Both the position numbers and the translations under genes were made by a program. The notes under the pieces are model-generated. The model was not told where the DNA came from, searched no databases, and saw nothing but the letters and a program-made list of their open reading frames with translations. This document shows positions 48,701-55,707 of a stretch of DNA of 64,000 nucleotides, piece by piece (positions within the stretch are counted from its first letter, which is position 1; the number at the start of each line of letters is the position of its first letter). The DNA is taken from contig NZ_CP075691.1 of NCBI RefSeq assembly GCF_020026305.1, forward strand, positions 8,177,415 to 8,241,414, in the 5' to 3' direction. Source of the DNA: Streptomyces sp. 135. Lineage in GTDB: Bacteria > Actinomycetota > Actinomycetes > Streptomycetales > Streptomycetaceae.

Positions 48701-51067
48701 GGTGGCGTTGCCGCGCGGCGTGACGCTGCGGAGCAGGCGGCCCACCTTGTCGTAGGTGTACGTGGTCTTGCCGCCGACGGCGTCGGTCTCGGAGGCCAGA
48801 CGTCCGCCCGCGTCGTAGGTACGCGTGACGGACTTGCCGGACGGGTCGGTGGTCCGGGTCAGGTGCCCGGCGTCGTCGTAGGCGAAGGTGGTGGTGTCGC
48901 CCGCCGGGTTGCGCGCGGAGGTCAGCTGCTCGGCGCCGTCGTACGTGTAGGTCGTGGTGCGGCCCAGCGGATCGGTGGCCGAGGTGAGCAGGCCCCGTCC
49001 GTCGTAGGCGTACTTCGTGGTGTACGCGGCCGGGTCGGCGCCCTCGACGTTGCCGCGCGGATCGGTCCTGGACAGGATCCGGCCGGCCTTGTCGTACGTG
49101 AACGTGGACTTCTCACCCAGCGGCGTGGTGACCGACGTCCGGTTGCCCGCCGCGTCGTACCCGTACGTCGTGGTCTTGCCGCGCGGCGTCGTCACCGTCG
49201 CGAGGGAACCCAGCGGGGTGTGCGTGTAGGTGGTCTTGCCGCCCAACGGGTCGGTCACCGTCTGAAGCTGGTTCGACGCGTTGTACGCGTACGTCGTCTT
49301 GTTGCCGCGGCCGTCGGTGGTGCTGGTGATGTTGCCCGCGCCGTCGTAGGTCCAGCTCTCCTTGTGTCCGAGCGCGGCGGGCGCGCTGCGGGTGAGCATC
49401 CGACCGGCGCTGTCGTACGTCATGGTCGTGGCGTTGCCGCGCTGGTCGGTGATGGTGACGGGCCGCAACTGGCGGTCGTAGTCGTACGTGATGCTCTTGC
49501 CGTACGGGTCGAGGGTCTCCATCAGGACGTTGCCGGAGTACACGTCGGTCCACACGCCGCCGTCGGGCGCCGTGGTATGCGCCTGCTTTTTCTTGCCGTC
49601 CCAGGTGAACGCGGTGGTCTTGCCGTTCTGGTCGGTCTGGGACTTCACGCGGCCCGCGCCGTCGTAGGCGTTGGTGACCTTGCCGCCCGCCGGGTCGGTG
49701 AGGGACGTCAGGCGCTTGTTCGCGTCGTACGCGTACGACGAGGTCCGGCCCGCCGGGTCGGTCACCGAGGTCAGCAGGCCACCGGCGTACTCGTACGCGA
49801 CCGAACCCCCGTCGGGCAGCTCCACCTTGGACAGCAGTCCGTCGGCGCCGGTGGTGAAGGTGGTGGTGCGGCCCGCGGCGTCCTTGACGGTGGTGAGCCC
49901 GCCGGACGCGTACGCCAGGCTGAGGCCCTTGCCCGCGCGGTCGGTCACGGAGGTGAGCTGGCCGCCGCTGCCGAAGGTGCGCTTGGTGTGGTCCGGGGTG
50001 GTGACCGCGTAGGTGCTTCCGCTCTTGGTCAGCTTGGCCGTCGATCCGGCCGGGGCGGTGTACGTGCCGTCGCTGTCCTGTGTGAACACGAACGACGCGC
50101 CGTCCGCCGTCCGGTACGTCACCTTGCCCGTCGCGAGGGTGAGTCTCGCGTCGAAGGGCGTCGCCCAGCCGCGCCCCAGCAGTCCGGTGGCGGTGGAGTC
50201 GGAGCGGTAGGTGCGCTCCAGGGCCAGGGGCACACCGGGGCTGACCAAGGAGGCGTCGGTGAGCTGTTGGTAGAACATGCCGGTCGCGGTGTTGACCGGA
50301 TCGGCGCGGTGCGCCTGCGCGTAGCAGCCGCAGATGCCCGCCTGCGCGCCGGGGATGTCCGGGGTGTAGAACGCCTCCACCAGCGGGGACGTGGTCCCGC
50401 CTGGGCTCGATGAGCCGTCGGCGCTGTTCATGAAGACCCAGGCGTAGTACTTCTTCCCGTCCTTCAGGCCGCCGCCCAGCTCGTTGCCCGCCCACCAGAA
50501 GCACTGGTCGGTGGGGTAGGAGTTGCTCGTCCACCAGTCGTAGCACCAGGCGCCGGTGTCCGGGGTGTCGCCCTTGGGGTCGTCCGTGGCCTTCTTGATC
50601 TCCAGCTGGTGGACCGGGGCGCCGCCCTCGTCCATGACGTACAGCCACATTCCGCTGTACGTCGATCCCCGCTTGGGCAGTTTGACCTGGCCGCCGATCG
50701 ACAGCTTGCCCGGGTAGGCGGTGGCCCAGGCCGACACCCACGCCGGGTTCTCGGGCGCCGCGCGGGGGTCGGCCGCGCGGTGCGGTGGGGCGGCGGCCGG
50801 GCCGTGCCGCATCCGGCTCGGGTCCGGGTGGCTGTGCGGTGTGCCTTCGGGCTTCCTGTCGGGCGCGTTCATGTAGGCGCGCATCGGCGACAGTTCGTGC
50901 TGTTCTTTCGCGACCTGTGCGCGCCGCTCGGCCAGGGTCATGGCCTTGGGCGGCTTGGGCAGATCGGCGGCCGTCCTGGCCTTCTCGGGGGTGACGGCCG
51001 CGGCCGTGGTGGCCGGCCGGGCCCGGGGCGGGGTTGCCCAGGCCGGGGCGACGCCCGCCACGACCAA
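45767..51067 (-). CDS. Secreted RHS-repeat protein with C-terminal toxin-like domain
   Basis: A 1766-residue exported RHS protein. Order: signal peptide; a Pro-rich linker; a domain at about residues 100-240 with GMWLYVMDEGGAPVHQLEIK; DUF6531 (ADPVNTATGMFYQQLTDASL); about 35 YD repeats of the form GRLTSVTDPAGRTTTYAYDA; and the RHS core (ARYEASTGNLDLHSRQYDTT, then YAYADNAPTLYTDPSGL). The last 130 residues are a variable domain with VHG (His1679) and QLVTCHGAC (Cys1718, Cys1722), a pattern seen in cysteine-peptidase-like polymorphic toxins. The first start available is TTG at 51067, but codons upstream (STQARRLVTAVLALALLVVA) complete a better signal peptide from a possible ATT at 51118. A putative immunity gene follows. 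Confidence 0.88.
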   Translation of the reverse strand: MVVAGVAPAWATPPRARPATTAAAVTPEKARTAADLPKPPKAMTLAERRAQVAKEQHELSPMRAYMNAPDRKPEGTPHSHPDPSRMRHGPAAAPPHRAADPRAAPENPAWVSAWATAYPGKLSIGGQVKLPKRGSTYSGMWLYVMDEGGAPVHQLEIKKATDDPKGDTPDTGAWCYDWWTSNSYPTDQCFWWAGNELGGGLKDGKKYYAWVFMNSADGSSSPGGTTSPLVEAFYTPDIPGAQAGICGCYAQAHRADPVNTATGMFYQQLTDASLVSPGVPLALERTYRSDSTATGLLGRGWATPFDARLTLATGKVTYRTADGASFVFTQDSDGTYTAPAGSTAKLTKSGSTYAVTTPDHTKRTFGSGGQLTSVTDRAGKGLSLAYASGGLTTVKDAAGRTTTFTTGADGLLSKVELPDGGSVAYEYAGGLLTSVTDPAGRTSSYAYDANKRLTSLTDPAGGKVTNAYDGAGRVKSQTDQNGKTTAFTWDGKKKQAHTTAPDGGVWTDVYSGNVLMETLDPYGKSITYDYDRQLRPVTITDQRGNATTMTYDSAGRMLTRSAPAALGHKESWTYDGAGNITSTTDGRGNKTTYAYNASNQLQTVTDPLGGKTTYTHTPLGSLATVTTPRGKTTTYGYDAAGNRTSVTTPLGEKSTFTYDKAGRILSRTDPRGNVEGADPAAYTTKYAYDGRGLLTSATDPLGRTTTYTYDGAEQLTSARNPAGDTTTFAYDDAGHLTRTTDPSGKSVTRTYDAGGRLASETDAVGGKTTYTYDKVGRLLRSVTPRGNATGADPAAHTTSYAYDAAGNRTKVTDPTGAATSTTYDAVNRPLVVTDPLGRTTGYAYDANDNVTKVTDAAGKTTTSGYDKNNRRTSSTDQLGKTTTYAYDADGNLLSRTSPLGHRTSWTYDGDGRQATAVDPRGNATGADPARYTTTYGYDPAGNPTTVTDPLGGVSTTDYDAADNVTRRTDADRRVTSYGYDKLDQLTEVTAPGGAVTAYGHDKAGNISRRTDAKGRVTTYGYDAARQLTSVTDPLERVTSYAYDADGNLAEKTTPRGTTTHTYDPRGLLTKVDYSDSTPDVTFGYDATGRMVSRANAKISEDFGYDAVGNLTRTRGFAYTYDAAGQMLTRKYSDGNTSTYTYDNDGRTATMAADGKTTTYAWDPAGRLTRSALPNTETEERAYDRAGRLTAVTATKGDTTVTKTALALSPAGLPTRVDVTRAGVGTGGWDLDYDAAGRLTSGCFPQPWADGCAANRATSYTYDKVGNRLTSTLGTEATSYTYDAADQLTSATTGTTTTAYDYDAEGNQTKAGADTYGYDLAGQISAATVAGASYTYDHDASGNQVTAAKDGTVTSRTQWDPNGALPILATEYDSDWKVKQSYRYDPLGQPTATRTGGADLFFYHHDTQGSPVDVTGSTGTLHQRWAYDPYGTRVLGTVTGGAPAGTPSYTGARYEASTGNLDLHSRQYDTTTGRFTRPDPATRDQSTPYVSPYAYADNAPTLYTDPSGLTPVPGDDGNGKVDSFQEGARVFGKGFLRGLKAPFDFFGDAKDAVTGKNGGAGAFVDKYLPIRPAYRLYRSEHLLRQQGCDALADLYAEAADELVQQLALTGVGGLTGWRKTAAAPRGKAESVMGIPPVSSFTWAGDSVRYTKTATAIGDDANTLQNLRRSKGTYGHDVIVHGNKQGEFIVDGKVTHPQQIADLVRENPNYHGGPIQLVTCHGACQAAGEISKALGGVEVRNASGHQVDIDPRTGRVREWPEGPLGDPK

Positions 51068-51118
51068 GAGGGCCAGGGCCAGGACGGCCGTGACGAGTCT
51101 TCGCGCTTGCGTGGAAAT

Positions 51119-51569
51119 GATGCACCGCCTGTCGAGCAGTTGTGAAGAAGGTCAGCAGTACCTTTGATCCACTGAGTGCTCGAACTAACCCGGTACGGCG
51201 GAGACGACTGGAATCCTCCGGTGCCTCGTGGACGGCTTCACCGCGTGACGCCTGAGCACACGCTGAAGGCGGCCGAAGCAGCCGTGTCCTTTGGCGTGAA
51301 CCCGTACATGGGTGCCGGGCAGCGGAGGTGAACTTCCCAGGTCCGGGCGGCAAATGAGGGGAAGTGGTGCGGTGACTGGAGGGGGAGGGGGCGCGTCCCT
51401 AAGGGGCGCATGAGGGGCCCCGGCTCTTTGGCTGTGAGCCGGGGCAGGACGGTGCCAAGGGTCTCCAGGCGCAGCGGCCGCGGTTCGCGGATCAGCAGGC
51501 CCGAATGCCGCGGCCTTGCGGGGCTTGGACGGTATGGGCGGCAAGCGCCTCGTCCATGCCCGTTGTTCT
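51119..51569. other. Upstream region of the RHS gene with a hairpin, no gene seen
   Basis: No recognisable gene. Contains a 9-bp hairpin at 51418-51444. The RHS gene promoter must lie in this interval but no clear -10/-35 pair was picked out. Confidence 0.4.
51418..51444 (-). terminator. Hairpin, probable terminator of the MDMPI-fold gene
   Basis: CCCCGGCTC (51418-51426) pairs with GAGCCGGGG (51436-51444), loop nine bases. It lies about 125 bases past the stop of the gene at 51570-52226 on the minus strand and before the RHS start. Confidence 0.55.
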
Positions 51570-52226
51570 TCAACCTGAGCGCAGTCGGGCGCGCAGGACT
51601 GCCGCACCGTCCCCCTCAAGGTCCTCGCAGGCTGCTGCGCGGCCTGCCATCCCCATTACCAGCGAGAGCGTTGGCCCCCGGAGCAGATCGCCCGATCCGG
51701 TCGTGAACGGTCCGTCTGTGGCCTCGACCCGCAAGCCCGCGATCGCAGTGTTGCTCGCGACAGTGAAATCGCGGCCGGCGAAGAACCGGGCCACGGCGGT
51801 CGTCGTGGCCACCGGGGGTGTCCGCACGAGACCCAATGGTCGGCGGATGTCCTCGCTGTGGACGACTATTTCGCCCAGCCAGGCCGCAGTATGTCCTGTC
51901 GGCCCGGCGGGCCCGGCGACAACTTCGCGAAATCGCCGCAGGGTCTCTTCGGGGGTAGCACCACGGTGCTTTGCGAGTCGTCGGTCGTTGTGCAGATCGG
52001 GGTCGAACCGCGCGGCCAGCATGCTCAGCAGCCAGCGCCACATCCTCGTGCCGGCGCCTGCCGTCAGATGGGCTACGACCTCCTCCACGGTCCAGCGTTC
52101 ACACAGTGATGCTTTCGCCCACTGAGCCTCGCTGAGTTCGGCGAGGTCCTGAGCGAGCGCCAACCGCTCGACGTGGATCGCCCGTTCCAGAGCTTTCCGG
52201 GTTTCCGAAACGTGTGGTTCAGTCAT
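51570..52226 (-). CDS. Maleylpyruvate-isomerase / DinB-fold protein
   Basis: A 218-residue protein of the mycothiol-dependent maleylpyruvate isomerase N-terminal (MDMPI_N, DinB-like four-helix) family. The family pattern is visible: a first helix ERLALAQDLAELSEAQW, then CERWTVEEVVAHLTAG (first metal His), and WLGEIVVHSEDIRRPLG (second His and Asp region). These proteins bind zinc and some use mycothiol; most paralogues in Streptomyces have no known substrate. Length is typical of proteins with the N-terminal domain plus a short C-terminal part. The start at 52226 matches the family start. Confidence 0.88.
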   Translation of the reverse strand: MTEPHVSETRKALERAIHVERLALAQDLAELSEAQWAKASLCERWTVEEVVAHLTAGAGTRMWRWLLSMLAARFDPDLHNDRRLAKHRGATPEETLRRFREVVAGPAGPTGHTAAWLGEIVVHSEDIRRPLGLVRTPPVATTTAVARFFAGRDFTVASNTAIAGLRVEATDGPFTTGSGDLLRGPTLSLVMGMAGRAAACEDLEGDGAAVLRARLRSG

Positions 52227-52439
52227 AGGGCGGCCTCCAGAGATCGGGTGTCCTCCATCAGACTCCTATCGCCGCCCAAACTCATCGACTGCGCCTGCGT
52301 AGCGAACCTATTCGACCTCCCAGTGTCGAGAAGGTACTCGAACTATGCCGCTCACCTGGGCATTCTCCTGACGCTGGGGCGGCCTTCGTCTGATCATGTA
52401 CTCCGATCAAGGCGCGCTGAACGAGACGACGGTCGTGAG

Positions 52440-52970
52440 GGTGGGGATGCTGCCTGAAGCCGCGGCAGGAGGAGTGCCACGCTTCCGGGACGAGTCATAC
52501 GCGCGTCTGACCGGACGTGGTGATGAGCTGCGCGAGCTGGCGGACGCGGTGCTGTGTGCGCCCGGCGCGGTGCACTCGGCAGTCGAGCTGACGCTCCTGC
52601 CCGAACACCGCCGTGCACACGGTGCGAGTACGACGGACTTGACCAGGGCCGGATCGATACCGACCGGCTGCGGTCGGACGCTCCTTGCCCGCCGGACCGG
52701 CTGTTCTGCCACGTCTACGGCCGGGCGAGACGGCCTCGCAGTTCATTCCCGGCTGGCCGTACTCGTTCGTCGCGGTGCTGGAGATGGGCGCCACCTCGTG
52801 GACGCAGATCCTGGACGCGGTCCGTCTGGGACCGGCCGACGACGCCACCGCGGATACCGCCGACCAGCTCCGCGGCGTTGTCGAACGGCTCGTCGCGGCG
52901 GGGGCAGTGGGCGCCGGGTGAACCGCACATCGTCATCGTGGCGGACGTCGGCTACCGACGGGAGCATGTT
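52440..52970 (+). pseudogene. Frameshifted IS701-like transposase remnant
   Basis: Pieces in successive plus-strand frames reconstruct the N-terminal third of an IS701-like transposase. FRDESYARLTGRGDELRELA, then DAVLCAPGAVHSAVELTLLP, then EHRRAHG are in frame from about 52485. A shift leads to YDGLDQGRIDTDRLRSDAPC and PPDRLFCHVYGRAR. Another shift leads to QFIPGWPYSFVAVLEMGATS and WTQILDAVRLGPADDATADT. A final shift gives GQWAPGEPHIVIVADVGY, carrying the first catalytic-type Asp. There are at least three frameshifts and no C-terminal half. Inverted repeat ends were not found. Confidence 0.7.
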
Positions 52971-53027
52971 CGAGCAAGTCATGGCCGAGGTCCGAGTTCC
53001 TCGCCGGGGCGGCGGCCACGCGCCCGG

Positions 53028-53250
53028 ATGCGCTGAACGCCGATAAGGCGTACAGCTGCCGTCGTATACGGATCTACCTGCGCCGGCGCCAATTCCGCAC
53101 AGCATCCTGGAGAAGAAGGACCAGATGGGCCGCCGCCGGGCCCGGGGCTCGCTGGTCCGACGACCGACGTGTGATGCGGCAACACCAACGGAACCACCGG
53201 AGCCCGGCTCCGCTCCCACCACTGGGTGGTCAGGTGCTGATCCACCATCC
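53028..53250 (+). pseudogene. C-terminal fragment of an IS5-like transposase
   Basis: Translation from about 53028 gives DALNADKAYSCRRIRIYLRR RQFRT-like sequence, matching the family segment ADKAYSSRAIRAYLRRRGIR. In a following frame DQMGRRRARGSLVRRPTCDA matches the usual R-x(4)-GS-x-GGRPP-x-F-D block. Similarity fades by about 53250 and the catalytic Asp region is missing. It belongs to a different family from the transposase remnant immediately upstream. Confidence 0.6.
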
Positions 53251-54399
53251 ACCGCTGACGCGGCGCGGACAGCGCCCACCGACAGCCGAGCCCGGTCCTT
53301 CCACCCGAGGGCCGGGCTCGACGTATGGCACTGGGGACGAACACCAGTTGGCCGGTTGCGCAAACGCTCGCCGAATGGCGGAATCTCTACGTTGGGGGAG
53401 ACCCGCCGTTCCGTCCGGTTGTGGTGTGGGTGAGCGATCCGGCGGTGGCGCATAGCCGACCGGGGCGCGTCGGCCGTGGATCGGGTACGCCCGTGGCGTG
53501 TTGTGCCACCGGCCCGTCGGCGGGGCCCGGAGCGTCCGCTGGCCAAATCATCACCCCAGATCAGGAGAGATCCGGGCCGGTATGGCGACGGCGCGGCGGG
53601 GCGTCCACTCGGCCCGTCTCCGGGGCGTTCGGCGTGCCCGTCCACGCGCTGGCCGTGGTCTTTTCCGCACAGTTCGGTTTGCGGATGGGTTGCCGGGGCA
53701 CACGCGGCGGTGCGACATCGGCGGTCGGCCTTGTTGTGCGGCCGGCCGGACGAACTGGCCGGGCGGTGACGCAAAAGCACCGGTGGGATACTTTCCGTTC
53801 AACCTCAGGGGGTTGCTTGCGCGTGACTCCCCGTGAAGACTGTGGCCGAGTTCCATCGAAACGAAGGTGTTCGTAGGGGCGCATCATGTCGATCGCAGCA
53901 TGGGACGCGCTGCGATTGCGTACTCTCACACCCGTTTCGAACGGCCGGGACTGGGGGTCCGTCGTCCGTCCAGGAGCTGGGAGGGCCCCGCGTATCCGGT
54001 ACGCGGGGGTATCGCCGAGGGGGATGGGTTATGTCGGGTTTGCGCACCGCACGGCTGGGCAGGCTGCGGGGCTGTGGTCGGCCACGCGGCCGCCGCGGCA
54101 TCCTGCACCGCATGTACCGCATGTGTTGAAGGCCGCGAGGCCGCCTTGGCGTCGGACTGACGCCGATTGACTGTCCCGTCCTGCCGTACGCGGGCCCCGC
54201 GGACCACGTGCCGTTCTCGTCCAGGCCCAGGTAGCAGGTGCGGGCAGCAGGTACGGGCAGCAGGTACGGGTTCGGGTCCAGGCGGCAGTGGCACAGCCGT
54301 GCCCGGGGCCGCCCAACCCTGGCCGACCCGGCCCACCACACCCCTGTGCGCGTGACTCCACCGTGCCCGCACGCGCCAGCCGCTAGCAAGGGAGACAAG
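53251..54399. other. Long spacer upstream of the NRPS cluster
   Basis: About 1.15 kb without a recognised gene. Several frames are open over 80-180 codons, as expected at this GC content, but no domain or consistent third-position bias was seen. It contains a three-copy 13-bp repeat (54234-54272) and ends with the ribosome site of the P450 gene. Confidence 0.5.
54234..54272. repeat. Three-copy 13-bp tandem repeat upstream of the P450 gene
   Basis: GCAGGTGCGGGCA, GCAGGTACGGGCA and GCAGGTACGGGTT stand directly in tandem (54234-54246, 54247-54259, 54260-54272). They lie 130-165 bases upstream of the P450 start, so they could be regulator half-sites spaced about 1.2 helical turns or a slippage product. 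Confidence 0.6.
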
Positions 54400-55608
54400 G
54401 TGATCAGCAAGCAACCGACCGGCGAGCGACCCCTCTTGGAGGAGTTACCCGACCGCTGGCGGCGCTTACGCGAGACGGGGCCGGTGCGGTACGACGAGAC
54501 CCAACGCGTCTGGCAGGTGCTTGATCACGAGACCGTCTCCGCCGTGCTCGCCGACCCGGCGACGTACTCCTCGGAGCTCTCCACCCTCGCACCGACCCAG
54601 TCCGACTTCGAGACCTTTACCCAAGGGAACTTCGTCGGCATGGACCCGCCGGAACACCGCAAGCTCCGCACCCTGGTGAGCCAGGCGTTCACCCCGCGCG
54701 TCGTACAAGGACTTGAGCCCCGCATCGAGGCCGTCTGTGCCCGGCTCCTCGACGCCGTGGCCGACCGCGACCGCTTCGACCTGGTCGACACGTTGGCCTA
54801 CCCCTTGCCGATCATCGTGATCGCCGAACTGCTCGGCATTCCCGCGGAAGAGCACCGGCTCTTCCAGGAGTGGGCGAGCGTCCTCTTCGGCGGCGACCAG
54901 CTCGGCGAGGCGCCCGACATGGGCGACCTGGAGCGGGCGCTGGAAGCCATCGCCCCCACCGTGCGCGAGATGAACGGCTACATGCTGGAGCACATCCGTG
55001 CCCGCCGCGCCCACCCCGGGGACGACCTCACCAGCAGACTTATCGCCGCCGAGGTCGACGGGGTCCGCCTTCGCGACCAGGAGATGGTCGGCTTCGTGGC
55101 CTTGCTCCTCGTGGCCGGGCACATCACCACGACCGCGCTGCTGGGCAACGCGATCGTCACCTTCGAGAAGCACCCCGACGCGGATGCCGCGCTGCGCGCC
55201 GACCCCACGCGCGTCCCGGCCGCCGTCGAGGAGGTCCTGCGCTGGCTGCCGCCCTTCCCCGAACTGGGCCGCAGGGTCACCCGGCCCGTGGTCCTCGGCG
55301 GCCACGAGATTCCGGCCGACACGATGCTGATGGCCCATCTCGGCGCCGCCAACCGGGATCCCGCCCGCTTCGCCGACCCCGACGTCTTCGACGTGACCCG
55401 AAGTCCCAACCCGCACTTGACCTTCGGGCACGGCATCCACTTCTGTTTCGGCGCGCCGCTGGCCCGGCTGGAAGCGCGGATCGCTCTTCACATGTTGCAT
55501 GAACGGTTCCGCAAACTGGTGATCCCCTCCTGCGAGGACATCGTCTACCAGAACCCGGCCGTCCTCATCGGCGTACGACATCTGCCCGTCGAGGTCGCCA
55601 GACCGTAG
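54400..55608 (+). CDS. Cytochrome P450, NRPS-cluster tailoring enzyme
   Basis: A 402-residue soluble bacterial class I P450 of the CYP107-like type. The heme loop is FGHGIHFCFG with the thiolate Cys349; the ExxR motif is in AVEEVLRWLP; the meander arginine block is ELGRRVTRPVVLGG. The I-helix reads LLLVAGHITTTALLGN: the residue before the conserved Thr, usually Glu or Asp, is Ile, which may change proton delivery. FVGMDPPEHRKLRTLVSQAF is the conserved C-helix region. The GTG start follows AAGGGAGAC. Position before a thioesterase-like gene and an NRPS suggests hydroxylation or oxidative crosslinking of the peptide. No ferredoxin gene is adjacent. Confidence 0.9.
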   Translation: MISKQPTGERPLLEELPDRWRRLRETGPVRYDETQRVWQVLDHETVSAVLADPATYSSELSTLAPTQSDFETFTQGNFVGMDPPEHRKLRTLVSQAFTPRVVQGLEPRIEAVCARLLDAVADRDRFDLVDTLAYPLPIIVIAELLGIPAEEHRLFQEWASVLFGGDQLGEAPDMGDLERALEAIAPTVREMNGYMLEHIRARRAHPGDDLTSRLIAAEVDGVRLRDQEMVGFVALLLVAGHITTTALLGNAIVTFEKHPDADAALRADPTRVPAAVEEVLRWLPPFPELGRRVTRPVVLGGHEIPADTMLMAHLGAANRDPARFADPDVFDVTRSPNPHLTFGHGIHFCFGAPLARLEARIALHMLHERFRKLVIPSCEDIVYQNPAVLIGVRHLPVEVARP

Positions 55609-55707
55609 CCCCCGGCGCGCGCAGCGCCTCCGGCCGGCCCGCACCGCTCGTGCCCGGGCCGGATCGCACACCCGCACATGAGACCCACCAACGGGAGTCC
55701 CCTTCTC

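Noticed and set aside
45296..50413. Plus-strand open frames of more than 800 codons opposite the RHS gene.
   Set aside because: They mirror the YD repeats of the minus-strand gene and have no ribosome sites or domains.
52396..53046. A 216-codon plus-strand open frame as an intact gene.
   Set aside because: Only its first third matches a transposase; the rest of the match continues in other frames, so it is a pseudogene rather than a gene of that length.
53833..54170. Several overlapping open frames of 80-160 codons before the P450 gene.
   Set aside because: They overlap in multiple frames of both strands, show no domains and have no coherent coding bias.
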